Below, piece after piece: positions 26,427-35,197 of a DNA stretch of 64,000 nt; position 1 is the first letter of the stretch, and the number at the start of each line of letters is the position of its first letter. Position numbers and translations under genes: made by a program. The DNA comes from Arthrobacter sp. Leaf69 (GTDB taxonomy: Bacteria > Actinomycetota > Actinomycetes > Actinomycetales > Micrococcaceae). A model generated the notes under the pieces. The model was not told the origin of the DNA. It was given only the letters and a program-made list of their open reading frames with translations, and searched no databases. The stretch spans positions 1,104-65,103 of the forward strand of contig NZ_LMLR01000015.1 of the NCBI RefSeq assembly GCF_001422645.1, in the 5' to 3' direction.

Positions 26427-27134
26427 TCAGGCCGGGGAGCCTGCCGCGGCCCGGTTGCGCGCGCCCTCCTCCGTCAGCCGGCCCTGCTGGAGCCGGAACC
26501 TCCGGTCGGTCTTGTTCGCCAGGGAGCGGTCGTGGGTCACCACGAGGATGGTGGTGTTGTGGTCCCGGCTCAGCGAACTGAGGAGCTCGATGATGTGCTC
26601 CCCGGTCTGTTCGTCGAGGTTGCCCGTGGGTTCGTCCGCCAGGATCAGTTGGGGGGAGTTGGCCAGCGCGCGGGCGATCGCCACGCGTTGCTGCTCGCCG
26701 CCGGAGAGCCGGTTGATACGGCGGACATGCTTGTCCGGATCGAGCTGCACCTGCTCCAGCAGTTCCCGGGCACGCCCCAGGCGGACGGCCTTCCGGATCC
26801 CCGCAAACTCCATGGGCAGCATGACGTTGTCCACCGCGGACAGGTTGGGAATCAGGTTGAACTGCTGGAACACGAAGCCGATGTCCCGCCGCCGGTACTC
26901 GGTGAGCTTGCTGTCGGGCATGCCGGCCAGGCTCACGCCGTTGACCAGCACATCCCCGCTGGTCGGCTTATCGAGGGCGCCGAGGAGGGACAACAGGGTG
27001 CTCTTGCCGCTGCCGCTCTTGCCCACGATGGAGGCCAGCGTGCCCTGCTCGAGCTCGAAGCTGACATCATTGACCGGCTTAATGGTGCGGTCGCCGGACT
27101 TGAACGTGCGGACCAGGTTCTTGACTTCAATCAT
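26427..27134 (-). CDS. ABC transporter ATP-binding protein, MacB/LolD type
   Basis: A 235-aa ATPase with Walker A GKSGSGKSTLL (about 38-48), Q-loop FVFQQFNLIP, signature LSGGEQQRVAIARAL, Walker B LILADEPTGNLDE and the switch histidine in VVTHD. LSGGEQQR with PTGNLD is typical of the MacB/LolD/FtsE group, which powers mechanotransmission rather than ordinary transport. It is directly downstream of its FtsX-like permease gene (two bases between). Confidence 0.95.
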   Translation of the reverse strand: MIEVKNLVRTFKSGDRTIKPVNDVSFELEQGTLASIVGKSGSGKSTLLSLLGALDKPTSGDVLVNGVSLAGMPDSKLTEYRRRDIGFVFQQFNLIPNLSAVDNVMLPMEFAGIRKAVRLGRARELLEQVQLDPDKHVRRINRLSGGEQQRVAIARALANSPQLILADEPTGNLDEQTGEHIIELLSSLSRDHNTTILVVTHDRSLANKTDRRFRLQQGRLTEEGARNRAAAGSPA

Positions 27135-27136
27135 GG

Positions 27137-28588
27137 CTACTCTCCCCGGAGGACTTCGATGGGACGGATGCGGGCGGTCAGGAGGGCCGGAACCAGCGCC
27201 CCGATGATGGCGACACCAAACACCGCGGCAATACCGGCGGCGATCACACCGGGCGAGGCGCTCGCGGTGACGGACGTCAGCAGCTGGCTGGCCCCGCCGA
27301 GGGGTCCTTCGCCGGGCGCGCCGGGGAATCCGCCGGCCGGCGCGCCGGGGAATCCGCCGGGCGTGCCGCCAGGGATGCCGCGCTGGCCGGCCACGGTGGT
27401 GGCGGTGGCCGTGTTGGAGCTGATCAGCGCGGAGGCGATGCCGCCGCTGGCGAAGGACGCGACGGCGGCACCCACCGCGCTGCCCAGGGCCACCAGGACC
27501 AGCGCCTCCAGCACGAACTGCAGCCCGATGGTACGATTCCGGGCGCCGATCGCCTTCAGCACGCCGATTTCCCGGCGGCGCTCGCGGACCAGCATGACCA
27601 TGATCAGCAGGATGATCAGGCCCGCGGTGGCGAGGGCCGCCACGAAGGCGATGAAGGAGATGTTCTTGACGCTGCCGAGCGAGCTGACCGCGCTTTCAAG
27701 GTTGCGCTGGCCCTGGCTGACGTCGGCCGCATCGGAGCCCAGCGCCTCCTGCAGGGCCGTCTTGGCGGCCTCGACGTTTTCCATCGAATTCACGGTGGCG
27801 ATCATCGTGGAAAGTTCCCCGGGGAGTTCCGCGAGTGTCTGGGCCGCAGGGAGTGTCAGGTACAGGGCGTTGTTGCCGAACGCGGTGCCGGCGTCGAACA
27901 GGCCAGCCACGGTGAAGCTCTGGTCGTTGATGGTGAACGTCGAGCCGACGGCAAGGCCGTTCTTCTCGGCCAGGGTGGTACCGAGCAGGGCACCGGTGGA
28001 GGCGGCCGTGTAGTCGCCCAGCCCCGTGCCCTCCGTCAGTTCCAGTGCCTTGCCGGTGGTGTCTACCTCGGCGCCGATGCCGGTGGCTGTGATGGGCACC
28101 GAGAACGCCGGCGCCGTCCCCGACGTCCCGGACGTCCCGGTGGAGGCCTGGTTGCGGGCGCCGAGCGTTCCGGCGTCGACGGCGGCCGTGAGACTCGTAG
28201 TCAGCGTGGTGGCGGCCTGCCCGCCCGGTCCACCCTGTCCGCCAAGACCTCCCGGACCTCCGGTCTGGGCGGCGGCCGCATCGGCGTTGCGGAGCCGCAG
28301 CGCCTTGGTGCCGACCACCGTGCTCACGTTCGGCACGGAGGCCGCCGTCGTGGCCTGTTCCGCGGTCAGCGGCTCGCCGCCGCCTTCGAAGCCCTGGCCG
28401 CCCGCAGGATTGACGGTGAGGACGGTGCCCACCGAGGCATTCAGTTCCGCGACCTTCCCCGCGACGGCCTGGTTGGCCACCAGCATGGCCAGTGCGAGGC
28501 CGATGGCAACCGCCAGAACGGCCACCACGGCAGCTGTTCGGACCTTGTTTCTGAAGGCGTTGCCTACACTCCGGGCAAGGACGCTCAC
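27137..28588 (-). CDS. ABC transporter permease, FtsX/MacB type
   Basis: A 483-aa protein with one N-terminal membrane helix (about 20-45), a large extracytoplasmic domain (about 45-290) and three C-terminal helices (near 300-325, 350-375 and 455-478), the layout of MacB/FtsX permeases. GLILLIMVMLVRERRREIGVLKAIGA is the family motif after the second helix. An extra Gly/Pro-rich segment (GGTPGGFPGAPAGGFPGAPG, near residue 420) interrupts the periplasmic-side loop before the last helix. GTG start after TAGGAGTCAC. It probably exports or releases an envelope substrate, unknown. Confidence 0.9.
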   Translation of the reverse strand: MSVLARSVGNAFRNKVRTAAVVAVLAVAIGLALAMLVANQAVAGKVAELNASVGTVLTVNPAGGQGFEGGGEPLTAEQATTAASVPNVSTVVGTKALRLRNADAAAAQTGGPGGLGGQGGPGGQAATTLTTSLTAAVDAGTLGARNQASTGTSGTSGTAPAFSVPITATGIGAEVDTTGKALELTEGTGLGDYTAASTGALLGTTLAEKNGLAVGSTFTINDQSFTVAGLFDAGTAFGNNALYLTLPAAQTLAELPGELSTMIATVNSMENVEAAKTALQEALGSDAADVSQGQRNLESAVSSLGSVKNISFIAFVAALATAGLIILLIMVMLVRERRREIGVLKAIGARNRTIGLQFVLEALVLVALGSAVGAAVASFASGGIASALISSNTATATTVAGQRGIPGGTPGGFPGAPAGGFPGAPGEGPLGGASQLLTSVTASASPGVIAAGIAAVFGVAIIGALVPALLTARIRPIEVLRGE

Positions 28589-28716
28589 GTGACTCCTAGG
28601 GATCTTGGGTCGGCCGGAATAGCCGGCGGTAGACACCACACTGGTACGGGCTGCTGTGCGGACCGCTTTCCGGAGCTATGGATCCGCTGTGAAGGTCTGC
28701 CCCGGAGTGAGGGCAG

Positions 28717-28754
28717 CAAAAAGCCCCGGCCCGCCAGGAGGCGGAGCCGGGGCT
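28717..28754 (-). terminator. Rho-independent terminator of the sugar importer operon
   Basis: Arms AGCCCCGGC (28722-28730) and GCCGGGGCT (28746-28754) with additional inner pairing; on the minus strand the stem is followed by TTTTTGC. It lies 26 bases past the substrate-binding protein stop. Confidence 0.92.
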
Positions 28755-28779
28755 CCTTGAGGTGCTGTCTACACAGGAA

Positions 28780-29880
28780 CTACTGCGTCAGCGGTCCAAG
28801 GACCGGATCGTTGACGTAGGCCGTCTTGACGTTTTCCTGCGTCACGATGACCGGTTCCAGCAGGTACGCGGGAACAATCTTGACCTTGTTGTCGTAGGAC
28901 TTGTCATCGTTGATCTCCGGCGTCTTGCCGGCCTGGAGGTCCTTGACCATGGTGATGGCATGCTCCACGAGCTTGCTGGTGTCCTTGTTGATGGTGGAGT
29001 ACTGCTCACCGGCCATGATGGACTTCACGGACTCAACCTCGGAGTCCTGGCCTGTGACAACCGGAATCGGCTTGCCGGCGGCCTTGACGGACGTGATGAT
29101 GGCGCGGGCCAGGGTGTCGTTCGGGGACAGCACACCGTCAAGGGTGGCGCTCGCGTAGGTTCCGGCGAGCAGGGTGTCCATGCGCTTCTGGGCGTTCTCT
29201 GCCTTCCAGCCCTGGGTAACGGCCTGCTCGAAGGAGGTCTGGCCGGAGAGCACCTTCAGGGTGCCGTCGTCCATCTTCGGCTTCAGGACGCTCATGGCGC
29301 CGTCGAAGAAGACCTTCGCGTTGGCGTCATCAGGCGAGCCTGCGAAGAGCTCGATGTTGTAGGGGCCTTCCGGCTTCTTGGTCTTCATGCCCTCCAGCAG
29401 GGCCTGGCCCTGGAGCTCGCCGACCTTGAAGTTGTCGTAGGCCACGTAGTAGTCCACGTTCGGGGTGTTCAGGAGCAGCCGGTCATACGCGATGATCGTG
29501 GCGCCGGATTCCTTGGCCTGCTGGAGCTGGGTGCCCAGCTGCGCACCGTCGATGGCGCCGACGATGATGACCTTGGCGCCCTTGGTGATCATGGCGCTGA
29601 TCTGGTTCTGCTGTTCCGAAACGCCGCCGTTGGCGAACTGCACATCCGGCTTGAAGCCGGCTTCCTTGAGTCCGTCATTGAAGAGCGTCTCTGCCAGCAC
29701 CCAGTTTTCGCTGGTCTTCTGGGGGAGCGCGACGCCGATCAGGGAGTCCTTCGGGAAGGCCTCGCCGCCGGTGGTGGAACCGCCGGTCGCCCCGCTGTCG
29801 GAGCGGCCGCAGGCTGTCAGCGCCAGTGCCGCAATAGCAGCGATTGCTGCTGCCTTTCCTGCTTTACCAATCATTCGCAT
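28780..29880 (-). CDS. chvE: Sugar ABC transporter substrate-binding lipoprotein, ChvE-like
   Basis: A 366-aa periplasmic-binding-protein homologue that would be lipid-anchored: a signal segment ends at the lipobox LTACG. The mature part is a type-I sugar-binding fold (IGVALPQKTSENWVLAETLF, AKVIIVGAIDGAQL, IIAYDRLLLNT, DGVLSPNDTLARAI, VTGQDSEVESVKSI). This matches the ChvE group that binds several monosaccharides (arabinose, xylose, glucose and galactose) and is paired with GguA/GguB. A GTG 12 bases upstream is an alternative start. It is the last gene of the operon. Confidence 0.88.
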   Translation of the reverse strand: MRMIGKAGKAAAIAAIAALALTACGRSDSGATGGSTTGGEAFPKDSLIGVALPQKTSENWVLAETLFNDGLKEAGFKPDVQFANGGVSEQQNQISAMITKGAKVIIVGAIDGAQLGTQLQQAKESGATIIAYDRLLLNTPNVDYYVAYDNFKVGELQGQALLEGMKTKKPEGPYNIELFAGSPDDANAKVFFDGAMSVLKPKMDDGTLKVLSGQTSFEQAVTQGWKAENAQKRMDTLLAGTYASATLDGVLSPNDTLARAIITSVKAAGKPIPVVTGQDSEVESVKSIMAGEQYSTINKDTSKLVEHAITMVKDLQAGKTPEINDDKSYDNKVKIVPAYLLEPVIVTQENVKTAYVNDPVLGPLTQ

Positions 29881-29942
29881 TGCTTGGTTCACTTTCTTTA
29901 GATGGTGTGCGGAGAATCGTGATGGAGCGGATCAGGGGCGGA

Positions 29943-31211
29943 CTAGGCGCCGCGGGAGATGACCTCTTTGGTGGAGGTGGTCTCGTCGGCCTTCATCTCG
30001 CTGCTGCGGCCGAAGTTCTTGAACATCAGGCCGATGATGGATTTCTTGCCCTGGGTCTTGTTGTAGACATCGAACGCGACGGCGATCAGGAGCACCAGAC
30101 CCTTGATGATCTGGGTGAGGTCGGCGCCGACGCCGAGGAGCTGCAGGCCGTTGTTCAGCACGGCCATCACCAGGCCACCGACGATCGAGCCGATCACGGT
30201 GCCGACGCCGCCGGTCACCGCTGCGCCGCCGATGAAGACGGCCGCGATGGCATCCAGTTCCCAGCCGACGCCGTCGAACGGGCCCGACGCGGTGGAGCGG
30301 CCGACGAAGATCATGCCGGCGAGGCCGGCCAGGATGGACATGTTCATCATCACCAGGAAGTTGACCTTCTTGGACTGGACGCCGGAGAGCTCGGCGGCGT
30401 GGCGGTTGCCGCCGACGGCGTAGATGTGGCGGCCGATGACGGTCTTGGAGGAGATGAAGCCGTAGACGATGACCAGGACGGCGAGGATCAGCCCGGGGAT
30501 CGGGAAGGACGTGCCCGGCCGGCCGGTGGCGAAGAGGTAGGTGGCGTACAGGATGGCGCCGCAGATCAGGACCAGCTTGACGACGCTGACCCAGGCTTCG
30601 GGTACCTCGGCGCCGAGGGCCTTGGCGTTGCGGCGGGAGCGGATCTCGCTGAAGACCACGAAGGTGACGGCGGCCAGGCCCAGGAGCAGGGTGAGGTTGT
30701 TGTAGCCGGTGCTGGGTCCGATTTCGGGAAGGTAGCCGGAGCCGATGTACTGGTAATCCCCGGGAACCGGGATGGTGTTCGACTTGCCGACGAACTGGTT
30801 GGCGCCGCGGAAAATGAGCATGCCGGACAGCGTGACAATGAACGCCGGGATGCCGACGTAGGCCGTCCAGAAGCCTTGCCAGGCGCCGATCAGGACGCCC
30901 AGGAGCAGCCCCATGAGGACACCCAGGTACCACGGGATGCCCCAGTCCCTGATGAACAGGGCCACACAGACGCCCACGAACGCCGCAACCGAACCGACGG
31001 ACAGGTCGATGTGCCCGGCGATGATCACCAGCACCATACCGATGGCGAGGATCAGGATGTAGGAGTTGCCGTTGAAGAGGTTGATGACGTTGCCCGGGGT
31101 GAGCGTGCGGCCATCTGTTGCAATCTGGAAGAAGATGATCAGGGCCACCAGGGCGAAGATCATGCCGAATTGGCGGGTGTTGCCGCCAAAGAGCTTCTTG
31201 AGCGCGTTCAT
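29943..31211 (-). CDS. gguB: Multiple-monosaccharide ABC transporter permease
   Basis: A 422-aa permease of the ribose/xylose (branched CUT2) family with about ten membrane segments. Family signatures are GHIDLSVGSVAAFVG near residue 65, AFIVTLSGMLIFRG and the C-terminal AAVFIGGAAVTGGVGTV. Its large size (CUT2 permeases are usually about 330) fits the GguB/XylH-type long form. It is between the ATPase and binding-protein genes with short spacers, so it forms the channel of this importer. Confidence 0.92.
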   Translation of the reverse strand: MNALKKLFGGNTRQFGMIFALVALIIFFQIATDGRTLTPGNVINLFNGNSYILILAIGMVLVIIAGHIDLSVGSVAAFVGVCVALFIRDWGIPWYLGVLMGLLLGVLIGAWQGFWTAYVGIPAFIVTLSGMLIFRGANQFVGKSNTIPVPGDYQYIGSGYLPEIGPSTGYNNLTLLLGLAAVTFVVFSEIRSRRNAKALGAEVPEAWVSVVKLVLICGAILYATYLFATGRPGTSFPIPGLILAVLVIVYGFISSKTVIGRHIYAVGGNRHAAELSGVQSKKVNFLVMMNMSILAGLAGMIFVGRSTASGPFDGVGWELDAIAAVFIGGAAVTGGVGTVIGSIVGGLVMAVLNNGLQLLGVGADLTQIIKGLVLLIAVAFDVYNKTQGKKSIIGLMFKNFGRSSEMKADETTSTKEVISRGA

Positions 31212-31264
31212 TGTTTCAGTCCTTGTTTCCGGAGGGTTCGGAGTGTTCTGGATGGCCCAGCGGG

Positions 31265-32821
31265 TCAGGCGGTCTTGCGGGCGGAGGTCATGAGCTTCAT
31301 GAGGTTTTCCTGACTTGCTTCGTCCTTGTTGAGCACGCCGGTGATGGCGCCTTCGAAGATGGTGTAGATGCGGTCCGAGAGGCCCAGCAGCTCGGGCAGC
31401 TCCGAGGAAATCACAATGACGCCCTTCCCCTGGTTGGCCAGCTGCTGGATGATGCCGTAGATCTCGTACTTGGCGCCGACATCGATCCCGCGGGTGGGCT
31501 CGTCGAGGATCAGCAGCTCAGGATCGGTGAACATCCATTTCGCCAGCACCACCTTCTGTTGGTTGCCTCCGGAGAGTTTTGCCACGCCTTCCTCCACCGA
31601 GGGCGCCTTGGTCCGCAGCGATTTGCGGTACTGCTCGGCCACGGTGAAGACCTTGTTGGCGTCGATGACGTTGTGCTTGCTGACCTTGCGCAGGTTGGCG
31701 GAGACCGTGGTGGCTTTGATGTCGTCCAGCAGGTTCAGCCCGAGCATCTTGCGGTCCTCGGTGACGTAGCCCAGGCCGGCGTCGATGGCCTGGCGGACGC
31801 TCTTGAGCTCCACCTCCTTGCCGTCCAGGTACACCTGCCCGGAGAGGAACCGGCCGTAGGACCGGCCGAAGACGGAGCGGGCCAGTTCGGTACGGCCCGC
31901 GCCCATCAGCCCGGCGAAGCCGACGATCTCGCCGCGGCGGACGAAGAAGTTGGAGTTCTTGCAGACCATGCGGTCCTGGACCTGCGGGTGGCCCACGTTC
32001 CAGTTCTTGACTTCGAAGAAGACCTCGCCGATCTTCGGCTCGTGGTCCGGGAACCGGGATTCCAGGGTCCGGCCCACCATGCCCTTGATGATGCGGTCCT
32101 CGTCGACGCCGTCGGCCTTGACGTTCAGCGTCTCGATCGATTTGCCGTCACGGATGATGGTGATGGAGTCCGCGATCTGCTCGATCTCGTTCAGCTTGTG
32201 GGAAATGATGATGGACGTGATGCCGCGGCCCTTCAGGCCGAGCATGAGGTCCAGCAGGTGCTGGGAGTCGGATTCGTTCAGTGCCGCCGTGGGCTCGTCG
32301 AGGATGAGCAGCTTCACCGACTTGTTCAGGGCCTTAGCGATTTCTACAAGCTGTTGCTTGCCGACGCCGATCTCCTTGATCGGGGTTTCCGGGTCCTCAC
32401 GGAGCCCCACCCGGGCCAGCAGTTCGGTGGAGCGGATCCGGGCCTCGGCCCAGTCGATCACGCCGCGCTTGGTGGGCTCGTTGCCCAGGAAGATGTTCTC
32501 CATGATGGACAGCTCGGGGATCAGCGCGAGTTCCTGGTGGATGATCACGATGCCGGCGTGTTCGCTGGCCCGGATGTCCTTGAATTCCTGGACTTCGCTC
32601 TGGTAAACGATGTCCCCGGTGTAGCTGCCGAAGGGGTAGACCCCGGAAAGCACCTTCATCAGGGTGGACTTGCCGGCGCCGTTCTCACCGCAAATCGCGT
32701 GGATCTCACCGGCCTTCACCCGCAGGTTCACCTCGGCCAATGCTTTAACGCCGGGGAACTCTTTGGTGATGGAGCGCATCTCGAGGATTACCGGATCGCT
32801 GTGCGTGTTGAGGGACGTCAT
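31265..32821 (-). CDS. gguA: Multiple-monosaccharide ABC transporter ATP-binding protein
   Basis: A 518-aa double ATPase. The first nucleotide domain (about 10-250) has [16 protein letters not shown], signature region [14 protein letters not shown] and Walker [12 protein letters not shown]; the second (about 265-510) has a weak Walker A ([11 protein letters not shown]) and [14 protein letters not shown] followed by [14 protein letters not shown]. Two fused cassettes, the second with a degenerate P-loop, are standard for CUT2 sugar importers. It is first in the operon, preceded by a promoter with the putative ROK operator. Confidence 0.95.
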   Translation of the reverse strand: MTSLNTHSDPVILEMRSITKEFPGVKALAEVNLRVKAGEIHAICGENGAGKSTLMKVLSGVYPFGSYTGDIVYQSEVQEFKDIRASEHAGIVIIHQELALIPELSIMENIFLGNEPTKRGVIDWAEARIRSTELLARVGLREDPETPIKEIGVGKQQLVEIAKALNKSVKLLILDEPTAALNESDSQHLLDLMLGLKGRGITSIIISHKLNEIEQIADSITIIRDGKSIETLNVKADGVDEDRIIKGMVGRTLESRFPDHEPKIGEVFFEVKNWNVGHPQVQDRMVCKNSNFFVRRGEIVGFAGLMGAGRTELARSVFGRSYGRFLSGQVYLDGKEVELKSVRQAIDAGLGYVTEDRKMLGLNLLDDIKATTVSANLRKVSKHNVIDANKVFTVAEQYRKSLRTKAPSVEEGVAKLSGGNQQKVVLAKWMFTDPELLILDEPTRGIDVGAKYEIYGIIQQLANQGKGVIVISSELPELLGLSDRIYTIFEGAITGVLNKDEASQENLMKLMTSARKTA

Positions 32822-32890
32822 CTGCCCTTACGCCTCCAATGCATGACTTCGTTGTCCGCCCCTGCAAACCGCAGGGCCGTCTGATGAGAA

Positions 32891-32920
32891 AGTAAACTGG
32901 ATCACAGGCGTTGTCGTCAA
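32891..32920 (-). promoter_or_regulatory. Promoter of the sugar importer operon
   Basis: On the minus strand TTGACG (32920-32915) and TTTACT (32896-32891) are spaced by 18 bases, about 70 bases before the gguA start. The -35 element overlaps the palindrome shared with the ROK regulator gene. Confidence 0.6.
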
Positions 32921-32929
32921 GTCTTTAAC
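32916..32929. promoter_or_regulatory. Putative ROK operator, importer copy
   Basis: GTCAAGTCTTTAAC has GTCAA and TTAAC half-sites separated by four bases, followed by GCA. A matching site, with the same half-sites and flanks, occurs at 34174-34187 in the ROK promoter. It covers the -35 of the importer promoter, a position suited to repression. Confidence 0.6.
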
Positions 32930-32951
32930 GCAACGGCCCGGTAACGAAAAC

Positions 32952-34142
32952 TTAGTTCCGCCGGATTCCGGCGTGCTGGAAGACCAGTGCGGTGGCCCCG
33001 AGGGCCTCGGCGCGGTCACCCAGCGAGGACATGGTGAGCGTTGTCGTCTCGCCGATCACGGGCACCGCGTGCCGGACCAGGCCGCGCCGGATCGGATCCA
33101 GCAGCAGTTCGCCGAGCCCTGCCAGCGGCCCGCCGACCACAATCACTTCGGGGTTGATCAGGTTGGCCACATTGCCCAGCGCGCGGCCGACGGCGAGCCC
33201 GGCGTCGTCGACGACGCGCAGGGTCGCGGAGTCCCGCGCGATGGCCTTGCGGACGATGTCCTCGGGGGTGATCGGTTTGTCCTCGCCGCGGCTCAGGAGC
33301 TCGATCATGGTGGTGGTCGACGCGATGGTTTCCAGACAGCCGCGGTTGCCGCAGCGGCAGACCAGCCCGTGCTCGTGGATGGTCGCGTGGCCGATTTCGC
33401 CGGTGATGCCCACGTTGCCGTAGTAGGGCATGCCGTTCAGGATCAGCCCCGCGCCGATGCCGGAGCCGATCTTGAGGAACATCAGGTTGCTGATGCCGGT
33501 ATGCGGCCCCCAGGTGACCTCGGAGAGGGCGCCCAGGTTGGCGTCGTTGTCCACGAAAACCGGGAGATTCAGGGCGTCCTCGAGGCGCTGCAGGATGTTG
33601 ATGCCCACCCATTCGGGCAGGATGGCGCCCTGCGCCACCGTGCCCGTCCGGCGGTCGATGGGGCCGGGGATGCCGACGCCGGCCCCGACGACGGCGCTGC
33701 GTTCCACGCCGCTGTTGGCCAGGAGCCGGTCAAGGAGTCCGACGGCGGCCACGATGCCCTCCTCGGCGTGGTGGCCCAGGGGGAGCAGGATCGATTCTTC
33801 GGCGATCACGTGATAGCTCAGCGAAGCCAGCACGACGCGCAGGTGCCGGCGGCCGAAGTCGATGCCGACGGCCACGGCGCCGTTGCTGTTGAGCCGGACG
33901 TTCAGGGCTCGCCGCCCGGAGCTGGTGATCGGTTCGGTGGAGGCCAGCCCGGCGTCCTGCATGATCTTCACGATGTTCGAGACCGTGGCCGTGGAGAGGC
34001 CGGTCTGCCGCGCGAGTTCCGCCTGTGTGGAGGGACCGGCGAGAAGGCATTCGATGATCCGCTGTTGGTTCAGATGCCGGAGTGCGGATTGAGATCCGGG
34101 GTTCTTGGTTCGGCTCCTCGTTGAGCGCGTTGGTGAGGGCAT
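32952..34142 (-). CDS. ROK-family transcriptional repressor
   Basis: A 396-aa regulator with an N-terminal winged helix (about 20-85; LAGPSTQAELARQTGLSTATVSNIVKIM) and a sugar-kinase-like ROK domain (about 90-390). VGAGVGIPGPID and FVDNDANLGAL mark the kinase fold, and the zinc motif is GHATIHEHGLVCRCGNRGCLE. Such proteins sense sugars, often NagC/XylR-like, and repress importer operons. It lies just upstream of the importer operon on the same strand. The ATG at 34142 lacks a ribosome site; a promoter ends seven bases before it, so its transcript may be leaderless. Confidence 0.92.
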   Translation of the reverse strand: MPSPTRSTRSRTKNPGSQSALRHLNQQRIIECLLAGPSTQAELARQTGLSTATVSNIVKIMQDAGLASTEPITSSGRRALNVRLNSNGAVAVGIDFGRRHLRVVLASLSYHVIAEESILLPLGHHAEEGIVAAVGLLDRLLANSGVERSAVVGAGVGIPGPIDRRTGTVAQGAILPEWVGINILQRLEDALNLPVFVDNDANLGALSEVTWGPHTGISNLMFLKIGSGIGAGLILNGMPYYGNVGITGEIGHATIHEHGLVCRCGNRGCLETIASTTTMIELLSRGEDKPITPEDIVRKAIARDSATLRVVDDAGLAVGRALGNVANLINPEVIVVGGPLAGLGELLLDPIRRGLVRHAVPVIGETTTLTMSSLGDRAEALGATALVFQHAGIRRN

Positions 34143-34149
34143 GCAATGA

Positions 34150-34178
34150 AGATTGCCCCATCCGCCTCTTGTAGTCAA
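34150..34178 (-). promoter_or_regulatory. Promoter of the ROK regulator gene
   Basis: On the minus strand TTGACT (34178-34173) and CAATCT (34155-34150) are exactly 17 bases apart, and the -10 ends seven bases before the ATG. Confidence 0.7.
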
Positions 34179-34187
34179 GAAGTTAAC
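34174..34187. promoter_or_regulatory. Putative ROK operator, autoregulatory copy
   Basis: GTCAAGAAGTTAAC followed by GCA, with the same half-sites and spacing as the site at 32916. It covers the -35 element of the regulator gene. Confidence 0.6.
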
Positions 34188-34405
34188 GCATGGCGGGTCG
34201 GGGGAGTCCGCCGGTGGGCCTCTGAGGGCCGGTGCGCGGGCTGGTGCCGCGGCTGCCGGGGCACCTGCCGGGCCCGGTGGGGCATTCCGCCCTGCTACCC
34301 GGACGGGCGGGCGGAAATGCACCGGGACGGCGATGCCGGCGGGTGGCTACGCTTGGGGAGCGAGAGTCCGCCGCCAAGGGCGGACCCCGGGATCCTGAGG
34401 TGGTA

Positions 34406-35197
34406 ATGGTGCTGCTGGCCCTGATGCAGGCGAATGCCGCCGTACTGGATGTTGACGCCAATTGCGCCGCGGTGGATGCCGCCGCCGGCAAGGCTGCGGC
34501 GGCCGGCGCCCAGTTGCTCCTCACCCCGGAGCTCTTCCCGGTGGGGTATGCGCCCCTCCGGCTGCGGGCGGAGTTCGACCCGGCGGCGCTGCCTTCCCTC
34601 CGGCGCGCCCTGGCAGACGTGGCCCGCCGGAACGGCATTGCGCTGGTCTACAGCCTCCCCGCCGTCACCGCCGCGGGGGACTGGCAGATCACGGCCACCC
34701 TCGTCGATAAGGACGGCGACGAGCTTCTCAGCTATGCCAAGGTCCATCTCTTCGGGCCGGAGGAGCGCCAGGCCTTTGCCCCCGCAGGCGCCAGCCCCGG
34801 CGTCGTGGACTTCCACGGACTCAGGACCTCACTGGTGATCTGCTACGACGTGGAGTTCCCCGAGGCCGTCCGCGCCGCCGCGGTGCGCGGGGCCGAACTC
34901 TTGCTGGTGCCGACCGCCCTCGCGAAAGGATTCGACGCCGTGCCGCAGGTGCTGATCAGGGCGCGGGCGCTGGAGAACCATCTGACGGTGGCCTATGCCA
35001 ACCACTGCGGGACGGAGGAGGGCTGCGACTTCCTGGGCGGCAGCGTCATCGCAGCCCCGGACGGCGGTCTCCTGGCCTCGGCCGGCACCGGAGCCGAACT
35101 GCTGTTCGCCGAGCTGCAGGAGCCGGGCGCGACCGGGCCCGAGGTCGCATACCTGGATGATCTCCGGCCGGAGATCTACCGTTCCTGGGGCGGCTGA
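34406..35197 (+). CDS. Carbon-nitrogen hydrolase (nitrilase superfamily amidase)
   Basis: A 263-aa hydrolase with the complete Glu-Lys-Cys triad: Glu in LLTPELFPVGY, Lys in LSYAKVHLFGPEE and Cys in LVICYDVEFPE. Length and family match DavA-type omega-amino-amide amidases. Next to it are a PucR regulator, an APC permease and a flavin amino-acid oxidase/monooxygenase, and the two enzymes would fit a pathway in which an amino acid is oxidatively decarboxylated to an amide and then hydrolysed. The ATG at 34406 follows GAGGTGG. It overlaps the convergent PucR gene by 22 bases. Confidence 0.88.
   Translation: MVLLALMQANAAVLDVDANCAAVDAAAGKAAAAGAQLLLTPELFPVGYAPLRLRAEFDPAALPSLRRALADVARRNGIALVYSLPAVTAAGDWQITATLVDKDGDELLSYAKVHLFGPEERQAFAPAGASPGVVDFHGLRTSLVICYDVEFPEAVRAAAVRGAELLLVPTALAKGFDAVPQVLIRARALENHLTVAYANHCGTEEGCDFLGGSVIAAPDGGLLASAGTGAELLFAELQEPGATGPEVAYLDDLRPEIYRSWGG

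Noticed and set aside
32975-34124. Plus-strand frame across the ROK gene
   Set aside because: Antisense shadow with no domains; the minus-strand protein has a full ROK signature.
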